Shown here piece by piece: positions 1 to 13,625 of a stretch of 64,000 nucleotides of DNA. A program made the translations under genes and the position numbers. The notes beneath the pieces were generated by a model that worked only from the letters and a program-made list of their open reading frames with translations, was not told the DNA's origin and did no database searches. The stretch's first letter is position 1; each line of letters starts with the position of its first letter. Origin of the DNA: Gymnopus androsaceus JB14 (Eukaryota; Basidiomycota; Agaricomycetes; Agaricales; Omphalotaceae); assembly GCA_009733575.1 (NCBI GenBank), contig ML769529.1, positions 106,299 to 170,298 of the forward strand, in the 5' to 3' direction.

Positions 1-703
1 GGTAGTACTGCATGGACTTGGACTCGCTCGGACTGGAACAATATATCTAAACACGTTCATTCTCTCTCCTTGACCAGGTTTAATGACTCTCCTACTTACA
101 GTAATTACTTTATCCGTTAATAAAGCTATAGTTTTGCTCACCCAGTTTGCCAGTGTTAATACTGTGTTATTGTCAGAACAGAGAGCACAAGTACTTATGA
201 GATTTCTGGGCTTTCAAATTTACTTTTCCCTTCCAACTATAAATTGTATGAATTGATGCATGGACAAGAAGCAGTGAAAGATTTTCTGGGCGTGAAGATA
301 CATAGAGCCGAGTTACAAAATCGTATACAAGGCCCGAAAGAGTTGGCAATGTTCGAGAAATCATCAACCTACAGGTGGTATCTGGAGCTATTACCAGTTC
401 AGCGCCATTGCAGGCTGTACCCCTAGTAGTTCCTTGCCTCAGAAAGTACTACAAAATCTTGTTACTCACGTGTAAAGGTTGCATGTAACAACCACAGGAT
501 ACTATAACGCTCTCCCACTCGGCGACTGGCGACGTGAGCACCAAGGCTACAACTGCTGAAGCACAGACAGCGTCAAGGTTAAAGGAGAGCAAAGAGGACA
601 AGGGGCTTGCACATCATGGGTGTGAAATTCAGCGAGTTCACAAAATGAGATCTCGATTTGGGTAGAGTACTTCAAAAGCAAACCCTGCATGCGATATTTT
701 ATC

Positions 704-2126
704 CTATACCTTTTCCTCCTGTTTTTTCCCAGATACCTCAAGGTCTCCCGGAATACTGCGCCCTGAATCATTCGAATTCGATGCAGATACCGTAACCGGA
801 AGTACGACGCCCTGCTCTATATTAGTCGTATTTTGTTGGTGTTTCGCAAATCGTATCGACTGCGATAAAGAGATATCGTTTTCCGAATCGTCCTCGGATT
901 TTTCGAGTGAAGTGAGAAGAATGATGAGAACGGGATAGATGGCCTGTGAATCGCAAGATACGCGTCAGATCAGATTAAAATTTTTTCTTGCTTTTTTTTC
1001 TTCGCAGTGGTGAGGTGAGCTGGGACTTACGGAGATGATTGGCATGACAGAGGTGTATACCTGAAAAGGTATCGTTTCGGTTTGGACAGAGAGTACGACG
1101 CCGGTATAAGCGATCTATAGCCCGTTGCAGTCAGGTATACAGTATGAGCCCAAAGAACGATTAATTTCTTACCCAGAGAGCGCAGTAAACAATACCGGAA
1201 TCGGCAAGCAGCATAAGAACCTTCTGGACACGAGTAAAGGTGGTGCCGGTGCCGCTCAAAAGCAGTCGAAGGTTCCTTCGGTGAATCCTGAAACCCGTCC
1301 AGATTAGAAGAATGCGACCACAGAAACACGAACAAAAATAATCGCACCATGCTTTATACGCAATCGAAAAGGTTGTTACCAGATTCGTAATGAGCAGCGG
1401 AAGGGTTAACAAGAGCTCCCTCGTAATGGGAACTTCGTACAGCGGGTTGGAAGGTGTGAACCATCCCTCGGACAAGTGTCCCGCCATCAACTAGTGCACA
1501 TACTGGAAGAATAGGCGGAATTCACTACATGCTCTAGACGGAATCGGAGCCATGTACCAGCGGACCCCAACATACATACCACAAGCAGTAACTTCATAGC
1601 CAGGTTATACGGAAACAAGATCCATGCTCTCCAGACTACAACGCCGTCGCTAATAACAAACTTCAAGAGTATGATTAGAATGTGCACCACAATCAGAACG
1701 AACTCTCCAACTCACGTTTAATCTGATGAACAGGTTATTAGAAGCGGCGATCGCCAAAAGGGTTTCATTGATATCTGGAGGGTCAAAACCCAACGTAGGT
1801 AGCTGAACGAAGAAATAGTCCACAGTGCAGACCAAGTCTGCTGTTGCGATGAGGAACATGACCACCAGAACGATTAGCAGTATGAATCGAGGTCTCGATT
1901 TGAGATCATTGCGCGAGCTAAATCAGAATTTTAATGAATGCGAGCCCGGACAACGATCATTTACTTGCACTCACAGAAGAACATAGGCGGCCAGTAAAAA
2001 TAATGTGCTGTAGATTCCATATAGCAGGAGCGAAATCCCCATTTGAAGAGCTACTGCCTTCACCGAGTAGATAACATCGTCTGGAAGCCCTACAACCGTT
2101 GCCGGGTTCGACTGCGTATCGGACAT
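704..2126 (-). CDS. Seven-pass membrane protein, agaricomycete 'ISDGxxxWRAW' family
   Basis: The function is not known. The start chosen is the ATG at 2126, which opens an exon reading MSDTQSNPATVVGLPDD and running straight into a first hydrophobic segment (ISLLLYGIYSTLFLLAAYVLL). Further exons give a second membrane segment near 1800-1880 (ILLIVLVVMFLIATADLVC), the family signature ISDGVVVWRAWILFP near 1610-1660, a segment LLLTLPLLITNLVTTFSIAY near 1380-1420 and DSGIVYCALW near 1180. Two short exons follow: VYTSVMPIIS and a tail exon starting AIYPVLIILLTSLEK that ends in a polar, probably cytosolic, Gln/Asn/Ser-rich tail with TAG at 704. All joins have GT/AG borders. The gene at 47.2 kb has the same order of segments, which supports this model. 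Expected location is a cell membrane. Exact intron borders are inferred from frame and hydrophobicity only. Confidence 0.7.
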
Positions 2127-3037
2127 GCTAGGAATGAAAATGGAACCGATAAAGAGCGGGTGAAAAAAAAAAAAAAGTTGAAGACTTTTTCAGTCGATGA
2201 ACGCAACGGGACTGGAAAAAAAACGCGGGATCGTTTATATACCGGCTTCATAATACCACGTCAGTTGGTAGTACCTGGGCATACCCTATGAGGATAAGTG
2301 AAAATCGATCCAATTATGCATGGGCATCTTATCAAAGACTCTTGAGAACGACCGGACTAATTCCATCTGATCAATAAAGTTATTGCAAGCAGTTGCACCG
2401 TTGGAGACCATTACGAGTTCTAGTGTAGGCTGTCTCCAGGCCTCATTGCTGAGGAAATTTCACAGCTGGATAAGGAGTTCATTGTGAAGCATTACATATT
2501 GTGCTTCCTTGTGCATACAAGACGCAGCACGCTTCATATGATTTCGGGAAGACCTAGAAACTGTTAAAATGGGATCTCAGATAACACTCCTTACTAGCAC
2601 TCCTCCGTTATCTCCAGCCTGCCAAAATTCTTGAATCAATTTCTCCATGCTTTCTCCCACTTTGCACAACCTCAGTACACTAGAGTGCTCTTGCGGTCCT
2701 CAGAAGGAAGACGAGACTTCAGGGTAACGACTGCGAACGCAACAAGATGTGCCCCGCAATGCCAGGAATCGATCCAAGCACGAAATAGCACCGCGTAGTA
2801 TTGCGCCAGCATAAAATAGATATACATTTCTGCATAAACAGAATAGTCAAAGCATAGCGTAATAGCGTGTAAGATCACCACAGTACCAATCCTGCGCATC
2901 GACGGTATAACCCCGTTGTTAAAGACTATGGACCCTAGCATCTCCACAACTGAGGCCAGGCCATTCAAAAATCTCTGATCCAAACACCAGAAGGCTCCTA
3001 CGAGGGTCGAACGAGTTCCTCAAGCAGACCAACTAGA
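2127..3037. other. Intergenic, no confident gene
   Basis: This lies between the membrane-protein start and the 3' end of NOP10. It holds an A-run at 2163-2175 and one minus-strand open frame at 2672-2983 (about 103 codons) with a hydrophobic middle (residues about 28-65). That frame matches no family I recognise and lacks a convincing upstream or downstream exon. It could be a remnant of a membrane protein or chance. Confidence 0.4.
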
Positions 3038-3329
3038 TCACATCGGTTTTGAAGGTAATTGGGTCAACAAGACACCGTAACGTTTTTTCAAGGTGACACG
3101 ATGTCTTGAAAACTTGTCGTCAGGCGAGAAACGCGCTGGGAGATGCTCAGAGAGAGAGTTCAAAATAGGCCTGAGGATTTACCTGGATGCGCCGACTTGG
3201 TAATTTTGCTCGAGTCTGTGATTTTCTAAACAGCAAAAGGTCAAAAACAGCTCGGAAAATTAGAAATAAGCCTACTTTGAGTGTGTAGACTCTGTTACCT
3301 GACTCGTCCAGCGTGTACATCAAATGCAT
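3038..3329 (-). CDS. NOP10: H/ACA snoRNP subunit Nop10
   Basis: This is the small structural subunit of the H/ACA box ribonucleoprotein, which guides rRNA pseudouridylation and rRNA processing in the nucleolus. Three exons join to a 64-residue protein, the usual Nop10 length. Exon 1 reads [18 protein letters not shown], exon 2 gives [14 protein letters not shown], and exon 3 gives [21 protein letters not shown] with a short tail LPSKPM. The hallmarks [24 protein letters not shown] and RVTLKKR(Y/F)G are all present. Introns have GT/AG borders; the second acceptor used is the CCCAG just before CGCGTT, which restores frame. It is divergent from the thioredoxin gene, with about 205 bp between the two start codons, so they probably share a promoter region. 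Confidence 0.93.
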
Positions 3330-3534
3330 CGTGAATGAACGATGATGGCGGTCGCGTGAAAAAAAAAAAAAGTCGTCTTCACCGGCTCTCGTGACAGCAC
3401 GTGATTTCTGATGGCTTATGAATAATGATGAGTAATACTATTTTGGGCGCCTGATCAAGAGTCAAAAAGACGCAATCGATTAAAGTTAAACTTTTAACTT
3501 TCATTCCCTCTTCATTCCCTTTTAATCTCTCAAC
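3330..3534. promoter_or_regulatory. Shared divergent promoter, NOP10 / thioredoxin
   Basis: This is the only DNA between two head-to-head start codons (3329 minus, 3535 plus), so it must hold both promoters. It contains an A-run at 3359-3371 and a pyrimidine-rich stretch just before the thioredoxin ATG, which is common upstream of fungal start codons. No clear TATA box was picked out. Confidence 0.55.
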
Positions 3535-4020
3535 ATGGTCAAACCCATCACATCTATGGCAGAGTTCAATGAAGTTGTCAGTACAAAGCTAATTAAACCT
3601 CTCATATTATCTGATTTTATCCAAGATTAACGGCGACAAGCCAGTCGTTATCGACTTTTGGGCGACTTGGTGTGGTCCTTGCAAGATGATCTCGCCTGTT
3701 ATGGACAAAATCTCTGAGAAGGAAGAGTTTGCTGGCGTCGGATTCTACAAAATTGACACCGACGAACAGGCAGACATCTCCCAGGAATTGGGCATCAGTG
3801 CTGTGCGCCCAAACCATTGATTACATTAGATGTTTGCTCACTCTGCATTAATAGATGCCCACCTTTATGCTCTTCCACAAAGGCAACAAGATCGATGAAT
3901 TCAAAGGTGCTGTTCCTGCCAGGCTCCAGGTGCGTTTAGATTGCTCTTTTGTATAACCTTGCGTTAACCTTCTTGATAATTCAGAAACTCGTCGAGGATG
4001 CTGCTGCTTTGACCAAATAA
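3535..4020 (+). CDS. TRX: Thioredoxin
   Basis: This is a cytosolic disulfide reductase that would be kept reduced by NADPH-thioredoxin reductase. Four exons give about 109 residues, the normal size for classical thioredoxin. Exon 1 is MVKPITSMAEFNEV. Exon 2 starts INGDKPVVIDFWATWCGPCK and carries the WCGPC redox centre. Exon 3 begins with the cis-proline motif MPTFMLFHKGNKIDEFKGA. The last exon is KLVEDAAALTK followed by TAA at 4018-4020. No signal or transit peptide is visible. The first donor is GTCAGT rather than GTAAGT, chosen because it is the only one that keeps frame with the INGDKP exon. It is head-to-head with NOP10. Confidence 0.95.
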
Positions 4021-4882
4021 TAAATCTCTGCTGCCGCTTGCAGATTGACGCGTGCCTTGAATCACAGCAGAATAATTCTGTTAGTCGGCTATCCTCGAAG
4101 AAGTAAATGTAATATGTTTGTATCGCAATGAGATCGATCCTTGTAAATGTGTCTATTAACTGTTCGACGCTTAACATTCAACTTTGCAATAGGGAACACG
4201 TCGATTGGAGCAACAAACACTTTCTTCGTGACTTATCGATAGTCTTGGCTGCATTTCATATATGAAAGTATGAGATTTTGACCAAAGTTTTGTAGCCCTA
4301 GGTTTGGTGGTTCAGGTGCCACGGAGAAGTTCTCAGTCCCACTTATTATTTACTAAGTTTCTACGCAAATCATGAATTTTATAAGATTCGCATGTCAATT
4401 TTCTCTCAACCTTTCTCCGAATATGAATACATCTCTTCATTCAAGTCATACAAGTTTGAAAGTTTGAGGTCAATTCCAGGCCATGTCGCTTAAAGGCGCA
4501 AGATTGACTCACCTACAACGTCACTTGATGGTATATATCATGGTTCAGCTAATCTAAACGCAAACCTCACCAGTCTTAGGAGACCGCCACCGTCAAAAAA
4601 GCCTAAATTCATGTCGGGCCTCCCAGCAGACTGAATGAAGATGCAGTAAGCAATAGGCGTTACACAGACCTAGTACGAAACCACATTGGCCCTGGTTCAG
4701 ATCGGTATTCTCTTATCGTCCGTCTGCAGCGAAAAGAGGAGACATCAGTTGAACAAACCTTCTCCAGTGACAGTAGCCGCTTCTTCGGGTGCAGATTTTC
4801 ATACCCTTTTATGAATTGCACTACATATGTACCACAGTTGGTAATGCGAAATACAGAAAACGAACCACAGATAATGGAATAA
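4021..4882. other. Intergenic between thioredoxin and KRR1 3' ends
   Basis: The two flanking genes converge here. Nothing coding is supported. Long open frames overlapping 4660-5294 in other phases are shadows of the lysine-rich KRR1 C-terminus. Confidence 0.5.
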
Positions 4883-6531
<1,649 letters not shown>

Positions 6532-8004
6532 GGTGAGCGTTAGATTTGAGTTGAGAAATTATTTTGCAGCACGGACCAAGCGCGGGCCGCAACAGGCGCT
6601 AAGACAAGCGCCGGCACGCCTTGTTCTTCGGAGTAGCTGGATCTAGTTGGATTCGTTTCTCCATTGCCCTCTAAATCATTCTTCTGCGGATCCTCAAAGT
6701 TTCAAAGATTTTCGCGCATGATGATTGTCGAGATCCTGAGCCTTTCTGACTTATCATATTCTGTCCCATCACAACCTCACAAGCCGATGGGTGGCAATGG
6801 TAACAGGGACTTCACGGCCTTCATTTTCACTCAGTACAAGCTCAGTATCGGCATTTAAACATTCAAAATCGAGCGGGTCCTGTAGGCAATCCATTCCATG
6901 CTCAATCGCGAATTAGAGCCCGAACGACAGAGGAGAAGATCGTGTCGCTGCTGCTCCCTAACAGTCTCTAACAGTGCCGTGAGCTTGTAGGCTGCGAAGG
7001 TTGAAGGGAGATCTGCCATTTTCACTGTGAACGCCACGGTCAATACGAGGAGGTAAGTACTTCCCTGCGATCTGAAACGGTTTGTGTTTCTGTCTACTGC
7101 AAAAGCATGGAAGGAGCCAAATGAAAGACACAGTAAACGGCCGTTCATGACGATTGTCTCGCCTTCCGTTGTTTGCGCCGGCACGTCGTCGTCGATGCCG
7201 CGGCTTCCTGTCAGTATCTCTCTTGTTTTCAACCCTAACAAAACGCAAAAGACAAAAATTCATTGTGACAATTAGTTCCGTTGTGGAATGTTGAAGTCGA
7301 ATATCTCAAGAGCCGAAAGAACAACGCGTCAATCCATGGAGCTTGGATTGCATCCTTGGAAACTTTAGTTACAGTATACCGCGGATATGTATCGCCAAAG
7401 TCGTCGGTATCCTATGCATCTTACATGACATTTGCTCTAGCAGGATGTACCGTTATGCCGCGTATTTCGGTTGAACGTGCAAATGTACGTATCTCTATCT
7501 TGTTAGAGATCATTGTACTCACTGAGACTATGTTTAGCGCATACCATAGAGGTAAAGACCACGCCTAACCACTGAAATCTGGAATACACTCATCCGTATG
7601 GAGAGTTAAATTGACCTTACACTGATAAAAGGCAAACCAGCAGTACGCATCTCTCGCTGTATGTTCACTTGGAGGTACCTTCCAACCAAACTCTTTTGTT
7701 TATTGCGCCCCTAATACCGACTCACCTTCCACAATACTCACGAAACGGACCTGAAATAATTTTGCTATTTTTGGAGCAAGTTATCGCCAGTGTTGCAGAA
7801 ACTAGAGGTTTGTCTCATGTTTGTTCTTCGCAAGCCCCGCCCTCAATCTGTTCCCATTGTCTTTGGCGATCCTCACTCCGAATCTCGATCGCTTAGCTCT
7901 CCACATAAGAAGGAAGCACCTCAGTCGAAATGGGTTGTCTTGCTTTCGTATCCTCCTTGAAACTCAAGCTCGTATCATCACTACTATCTCCAATCCCACA
8001 CAAA
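6532..8004. other. Intergenic, no supported gene
   Basis: This runs from the KRR1 start to the terpene synthase start. Several open frames of 60-130 codons occur on both strands (for example minus 6855-7241, plus 7281-7568), but none shows family motifs, and they overlap one another in opposite directions. The last 75 bp contain an in-frame upstream ATG at 7930 for the terpene synthase, treated as 5' leader. Confidence 0.4.
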
Positions 8005-9430
8005 ATGGCCGCCGAAACTGTCAACCCTGCTCCTGCTCCTGCTCCTCAGTGCGATGCTCCCGATCACTTCATACTTCCTGACTTGGTGTCTCATTGCACC
8101 TTCCCCCTCGTCTATCATCGCAAAGGTGACGCTGTAGCAAAAGAGTCGGTTCGCTGGCTCGATGCCAACTGCCCGGTCCTCAATAATAAGCGCAGGAGAG
8201 CTCTCTACGGCCTTCAAGCCGGAGAGTTGACCGCGTTCTGTTACAATACCGCCGAGAAAAAACGTCTCAGAGTCGTTTCCGACTTTATGAACTACCTCTT
8301 CCATTTGTGAGTCGTGCTTGTGCTTTCAACGCGAATGATAATTCATTATTCAACTTTCTAGGGACAACATCAGCGACGGAATGATGACCAGCGACACTGA
8401 CGCTCTTTCTGACGCTGTCATGAATGCTTTGTGGTTCCCCGAGTTCTACTGCCCCACCCGTAAGGCCGACTACGTCCAGCCCACGAAAGAGCTGCATGCG
8501 GGAAAGCTGGCCAGAGAGTATGTACCTTCTACCCTATTTCTTTTTCGCCTGTCGCTCATTGTATTCTACCGCAGCTTCTGGAGTCGCTGTATCCGCGATG
8601 CTGGTCCTGGCTGTCAAGCTCGTTTCAAAGAGACTTTGGAGCTCTTTTTCGAGGCTGTCAACATCCAGGCTAAGGATCGAGACGCTGGTGTTATCCCCGA
8701 TTTAGAATCTTACATTAACGTTCGACGGGATACTTCTGGTCAGTATACTTTCAACTCATTCTATCTTCGGTAATTGACCGGCTGTCTCATTTAGGCTGCA
8801 AGCCTTGCTGGGCCCTTATTGAGTAAGTTTATCTCATTCGAATAGCTGAACCAGCCGAGCTGACCATCTGGATGTCAATTAGATACGCCCTCAACATTGA
8901 CCTTCCCGATTATGTTGCCGAGGACCCCATTATCATGGCCCTTAACCAATCTACAAACGACCTCGTTACCTGGTCCAACGTGAGTACGCTTGAGTCGTAC
9001 GTTCATCCCCTCTCTGACGAAAGCATGCAGGACATCTTCTCTTACAATGTTGAGCAATCTCGAGGTGACACACACAACATGATCGTCATTCTTATGAAGT
9101 TCCACGGCCACTCTCTCCAGGAAGCTGTCGACTACGTCGGAGACCTCTGCCGCCAGACTATCGACGAATTTAGCGCGAACCGCAAGAAAATCCCTTCCTG
9201 GGGGCCTGTAGTCGATAAAATGGTCCAGAAGTATGTGCAGGGTTTGCAAGACTGGATCGTCGGGTAAGTTCATCCCCGGCTCTTTCTCGACTATATTCTC
9301 ATCTGGTATATCGAATAGGTCGCTTCACTGGAGCTTCCAGACTACTCGTTACTTCGGTACGGACGGTCAAGAGGTCAAGAAGACTAGATATATCAAGCTC
9401 CTCCCCGTTAGCGAAGAGAGCATATGGTAG
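8005..9430 (+). CDS. Class I sesquiterpene synthase
   Basis: This is a terpene cyclase that should ionise farnesyl diphosphate with three Mg ions to make a sesquiterpene. Seven exons (8005-8306, 8362-8517, 8575-8738, 8795-8822, 8883-8979, 9031-9263, 9319-9430) join in frame to 363 residues, a normal length for basidiomycete enzymes. The metal-binding Asp motif DNISD spans the first splice (FHLDNISDGM). The NSE triad is NDIFSYNVE followed by QSRGDTHN. The RY pair is near the C-terminus (QTTRYFG). There is no signal peptide, so the enzyme is cytosolic. The ATG at 8005 (MAAETVNPAPAP) was preferred to the in-frame ATG at 7930 because the extra 25 residues look like leader translation. No P450 or other tailoring gene is adjacent. 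The product cannot be predicted from sequence alone. Confidence 0.95.
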
Positions 9431-9756
9431 CTTTCTTTTCGTTTACACAACTTTAGATTATGTCCGGCCCTGGAATTCGTTCTCCTATATTCTGTGCTTC
9501 GACTTGGTTTCGGTTCTCTATGTGTGGTTCTCTTCGTATGGTTTGGATACTATATATGGATATAATTATCTTGTATGTACGATATCTCTGGGTAGATATT
9601 TAGTAAATAGACTCAAATTATTGGAATAATAATCATAAAATTCAACGCTATACAGAAAGTTTTTACTATGGTCCCATCTTAAAATCCAGTCAAAGTAAAG
9701 GCCTAAGGCGTCCATGAAGTATTACTATTGGACCAATATACATTTCGATCGACATA
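9431..9756. other. 3' intergenic, convergent genes
   Basis: AT-rich DNA between the terpene synthase stop and the stop of the first F-box gene. Nothing else is seen. Confidence 0.5.
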
Positions 9757-11549
9757 CTAAGATAAAACCTCCACACTCAATCCCTCCTCTTTGAACTCCT
9801 TCAAACGTTCCTGCAGAACCTCGAGCCGTTCTTCCTCATCTTCACCTAGACATCGAATGGAAATCTTTTGCAAACAAACACAGGCATCATTAGCCATAGT
9901 GTCCTCGAGCCCTGAAGAATTGTCCGCGGTGAGCAATGAAGGCCTCCATCTCGAGCGCACAAGCTCGAGCAACATCATTGTGCAAGACTGAGTCACCAGA
10001 CGAAGATCTTCCAGGCGCGGGAGTAGACATCGAGCTTCCTCGTCTTTATCTACACCCACCTCGGCCTCACCTCCGTGAACTCCCTCGTCATCCGAGCTGC
10101 TAGGTGCAACCAAGGATTTAAGAACCATAGAAACATCTGGTCTACTGGTGTGCGGTTTTGGGGGTTCTTCGACTTCCAAAGTTGTGACCAAGGGTACGCA
10201 GAGGAAGAGGCGATGTAGTTCAATGGAAGTCAATGGAATGAAGTGAATACTAAGATGGGTTAGCCGGCTAGAGCCTCGTTCGAGCATCGAGCACAGCGAT
10301 GCAGTATGAAAAACCTCGCCCTCGCTCCCCGGATCCGATAATACAAGATGGCTAAGTTCTGGAAAGGTCATACAGTCAAAAAAACAGGGTGTACCATTGT
10401 GATGATCAACACGCCCATAGTCCATTTTGAATTCGAGCGCATTGCAATTAATGTTCGGTGCGGTGGGCACTCCCTCCACCCATCTCTCTAATGAAGCGGG
10501 TTCTAACTCGAGAACATGAACGTTCGGGCAATGGAGAATGACTCGAGATATCTCATCGGGATACAAATTCCTCAAATTAAGATAGGTGACCTTTGGTCGA
10601 GGGTACTTTAGGTCAAGAGGCACCCCATCCAATGTTAGAGATTGAAGAACCGGACAATCGATGGGAAATGATGATAAAGTATCATCAAATTCAGAGCGAA
10701 GATTCAGAGACACCAATGCAGGGAGATGTTGTTTGACGTTAATCAATGGTTCCAAAGCGTATTCGACCATATAAACTTCCTGAGCAGCAATTTCAACATG
10801 GCGCCAGCGATGGGAGTTTTCGATAACGATGGCAATCAGGGAGGAAAAACAGTCGTCGTCGGGTGATTCGCAGTCATAAACGTCAATTTTAAAGTCAATT
10901 GGATGTAAACGCGAGCGTTCAAGGAAGACTTTGAACAGAGATGGGGTGGAAGGGTTGTCCATTGCTTTAGACCCAAAAGAAGACCATAACATGGGCATCG
11001 AAGTCACCACATTATACCATCTGACGCATACTCCGCTAACTGCAAGAGTCGGAAGTCGCTTTTCGGCTTTGGAGATGATACAGTTAATGCCTATATCACC
11101 ACAACAGATGTATTCGAAGATTTCGCCTAAAAGCTCCAGGGGAAGCTTGTGGATGGGGGAGATTATCGAGCGAATGCCTGCCATATACACCCTAAGAAGG
11201 TCCTGTTGCGCCACGAGTTCCCTCGACAAGCTCTGTAATCGATGAAGCTCCGACTGACAGCGGTCCATGTCTCTCTGCGCGTCATCTAATTGCTTGGAAT
11301 AGACTGCCCGTTCCGACCCATCAGGAGAGTATCCTGAGCGCACACGACGTATAGTTTCTTCGTATTTGAGCTCCTGCAAGTCGAATTGGAAAGAATCGCC
11401 ACACTTGGCGCACAGATCTAGACACGTCGAAAGAGGCTTGTTGGGCCAAAGATATTGGGCAATTGATCTTATGTAGAAGGTTTCTGCACAAAGTTGAGCC
11501 GCGACAAATCGCAAGATTATTGCTCAGACATACCATCGAGGCTAGCCAT
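9757..11549 (-). CDS. F-box-like protein, copy 1 (intact)
   Basis: This is probably a substrate adaptor of an SCF ubiquitin ligase; its target is unknown. A tiny first exon (MASLD plus one base) from 11549 joins across a GTATGT…CAG intron to one large exon, giving roughly 580 residues. Near the N-terminus is a CxxC element (CAKCGDSFQF), then a predicted coiled coil (about residues 55-95, YSKQLDDAQRDMDRCQSELH). The F-box follows: IHKLPLELLGEIFEYICC, then LAVSGVCVRWYNVVTSMPML. The remainder contains irregular leucine-rich-type strands (LVSLNLRSEF, LQSLTLDGVPLDL, VTYLNLRNLYP). This CxxC, coiled coil, F-box layout is widespread and highly expanded in agaricomycetes. A paralog lies directly downstream. 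Confidence 0.9.
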
Positions 11550-11846
11550 TGGAAGTTGAGAAGCAAAGCTGGGCGCTTAAATAAATGATTGATATCTTAC
11601 CTTATCTTCTTTCCTGCGACCTCCGATCTGAATCTTTGGAGTACTCTTCCCAGTCAATGCCATTCGGATGATGAAAAATTCTGTTTCTTCCAGAATCCAG
11701 AGTCCAAATATTCCGCATCCGAGTCCAAGAACCGAGCTCATGCTCATGCTGGGATATGTTCTTCGCGATGATCTCAACCACAATCTCAGTCTCAGGCTTA
11801 AGGCTAAGGCTATTGGATAGATATAACATTTTCGATTGACATACTC
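11550..11846. other. Spacer between tandem F-box copies
   Basis: The roughly 300 bp between copy 1 and the stop of copy 2 hold no supported gene. Short open frames on both strands are mutually overlapping noise. Confidence 0.5.
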
Positions 11847-13625
11847 CTAAGATAAACTAGCCTCCACACTCAATCCATGCTCTTTGAACTCCTTCAAACA
11901 TTCCTGCAGATCCTCGAGCATCCCTTCCCCATCTTCACCTAGATATCGAATGGAAATCTTTTGCAAACAAACACAGACTTCGTTAACCATATTCTCCCTG
12001 GTCCCTGAAGAATTTTCCACGGTGGGTAATGAAGGCCTCCATCGCGAGCGCACGAGTTTAAGCAACATCATGGTGCAAGGCCGAATCACCAGACGAAGAT
12101 CTTTCAGGCGCGGGAGTAGGCTCCGTTCATTGGTAGAAACTGCCTTGTTATTATCCGCACCCACTTCAGCTTCACCCCCATGATCTCCCATGTCATCCGA
12201 GCTGCAAGATGCAACCAGGGATGTAAGAACCAGAGGAACATCTGGTCTACTAGTGTGTTTTTGGGACTCTTCAACTTCCAGAGTTGTGACCAAGGGTACG
12301 CAGAGGAAGAGGCGAAGCAATTCATCGGAAGTCAATGGAATGGAGTGAATACCAAGGTGGATTAACCGGCTAGGCCCTCGTTCGAGCATTGAGCACAACG
12401 ATGCAATATGATACGCGTCGCACTGGCTCCCCAGATCCGATAATACAAGGTGGTTAAGTTTTTGAAAAGTCACACAGTCGAAAAAACGCAGTGGACCATT
12501 GTGAGAGAAGTTCCCCATATTCCATTGTGAACTTTAGCGTACTGCAGCAAATATGCGGTGGTGCCTCCCCCTCTAAGACGCACTTCACCTCGAGAACCTG
12601 AATGTTCGGACAATGAAGGATGACTCGATATATCTCAATGGGAAACAGACGCTCCAAATTGAGAGAGGTGACCGTTGGTCGAGGGTACTCTAGGTCGAGA
12701 GGCGCCCCTGTCAATGTTAGAGATTGAAGAATCGGACAATCCACGGGAAATGATGCTTCATCACCAAATTCAGAGCGAAGATTGAGAGACACTAATGCAG
12801 AGAGATGTTGTTTGCCGTCGACCAATGGTAATAAAAAGTCATCGACCATATCTGATTCCTGGGCAGCAATTTGAACATGACGCCAGCGACTGGAGTTTTC
12901 GATGGCAATCAAGGACCAAAACAAGTCGTCATCGGGTGATTGAGGGTGAAAATCGTCAATTTGAAAGTCGATTGGATGTAAACGTGAGCGTTCAAGGAAG
13001 ACTTTGAACAGAGACAGAGTGGAAGGGCTGTCCAGTGATTTAGACCCAAAAGAAGACCATAACGCGGGCATCGAAGTCACCAAGTTATACCATCTGATGC
13101 ATACTCCACTAACTGCCAGAGTCGGGAGTTGCTTTTCGGCTCTGGATATGATACAGTTAACGCCTATATCACCACAACAGGTGTATTTGAAGATTTCGCC
13201 CAAAAGCTCCAAGGGGAGCTTGTGGATGGGAGCCATTATCGAGCGAACGCCTGCCACATACGCCCTAAGAAGATCTTGTTGCGACTCTAGTTCCCTCAAC
13301 AAGCTCTGTAATCGACGAAGCTCCGGCTGACAACGGTCCAAGTCTCTCTGCGCCTCATCTAAAAGCTTGGAATAGACTGCTTGTTCCGGCTCATCAAGAG
13401 AGTATCCTGATCGCACACGATGTATGGTTTCGTCGTATTTGAGCTGCTGCAAGTTGAACTGGAAAGAATCGCCGCACTTGGCGCACATATCTAGACGCGT
13501 CGAAAGAGGCTTTTCGTGCCAAACATGTTGGCCAACTGATCTTTTGTAGAAGTCTTCTGTACAAGAGTGAGCAAAGACAAAGTGTAAGATTATCGCTCAG
13601 AAACCATACCATCGAGGCTAGCCAT
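11847..13625 (-). pseudogene. F-box-like protein, copy 2 (frame-disrupted)
   Basis: This tandem duplicate of the preceding F-box gene has the same architecture. The first exon MASLD starts at 13625, followed by a short intron and then CAKCGDSFQFNLQQLKYDE, a coiled coil, the F-box (IHKLPLELLGEIFKYTCC) and LRR-like strands. Reading is uninterrupted down to about 12525, where copy 1 has 12 bases between a GGG codon and CACAATGGT and this copy has 10. That 2-base loss ends the main frame shortly after (…FRLCDFSKT, stop near 12454). The rest of the protein (FFDCVTFQKLNHLVLSDLGS to the end at 11847) continues in another phase. Downstream codons remain well conserved with copy 1, so the break is either recent or an assembly error. 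Confidence 0.8.
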
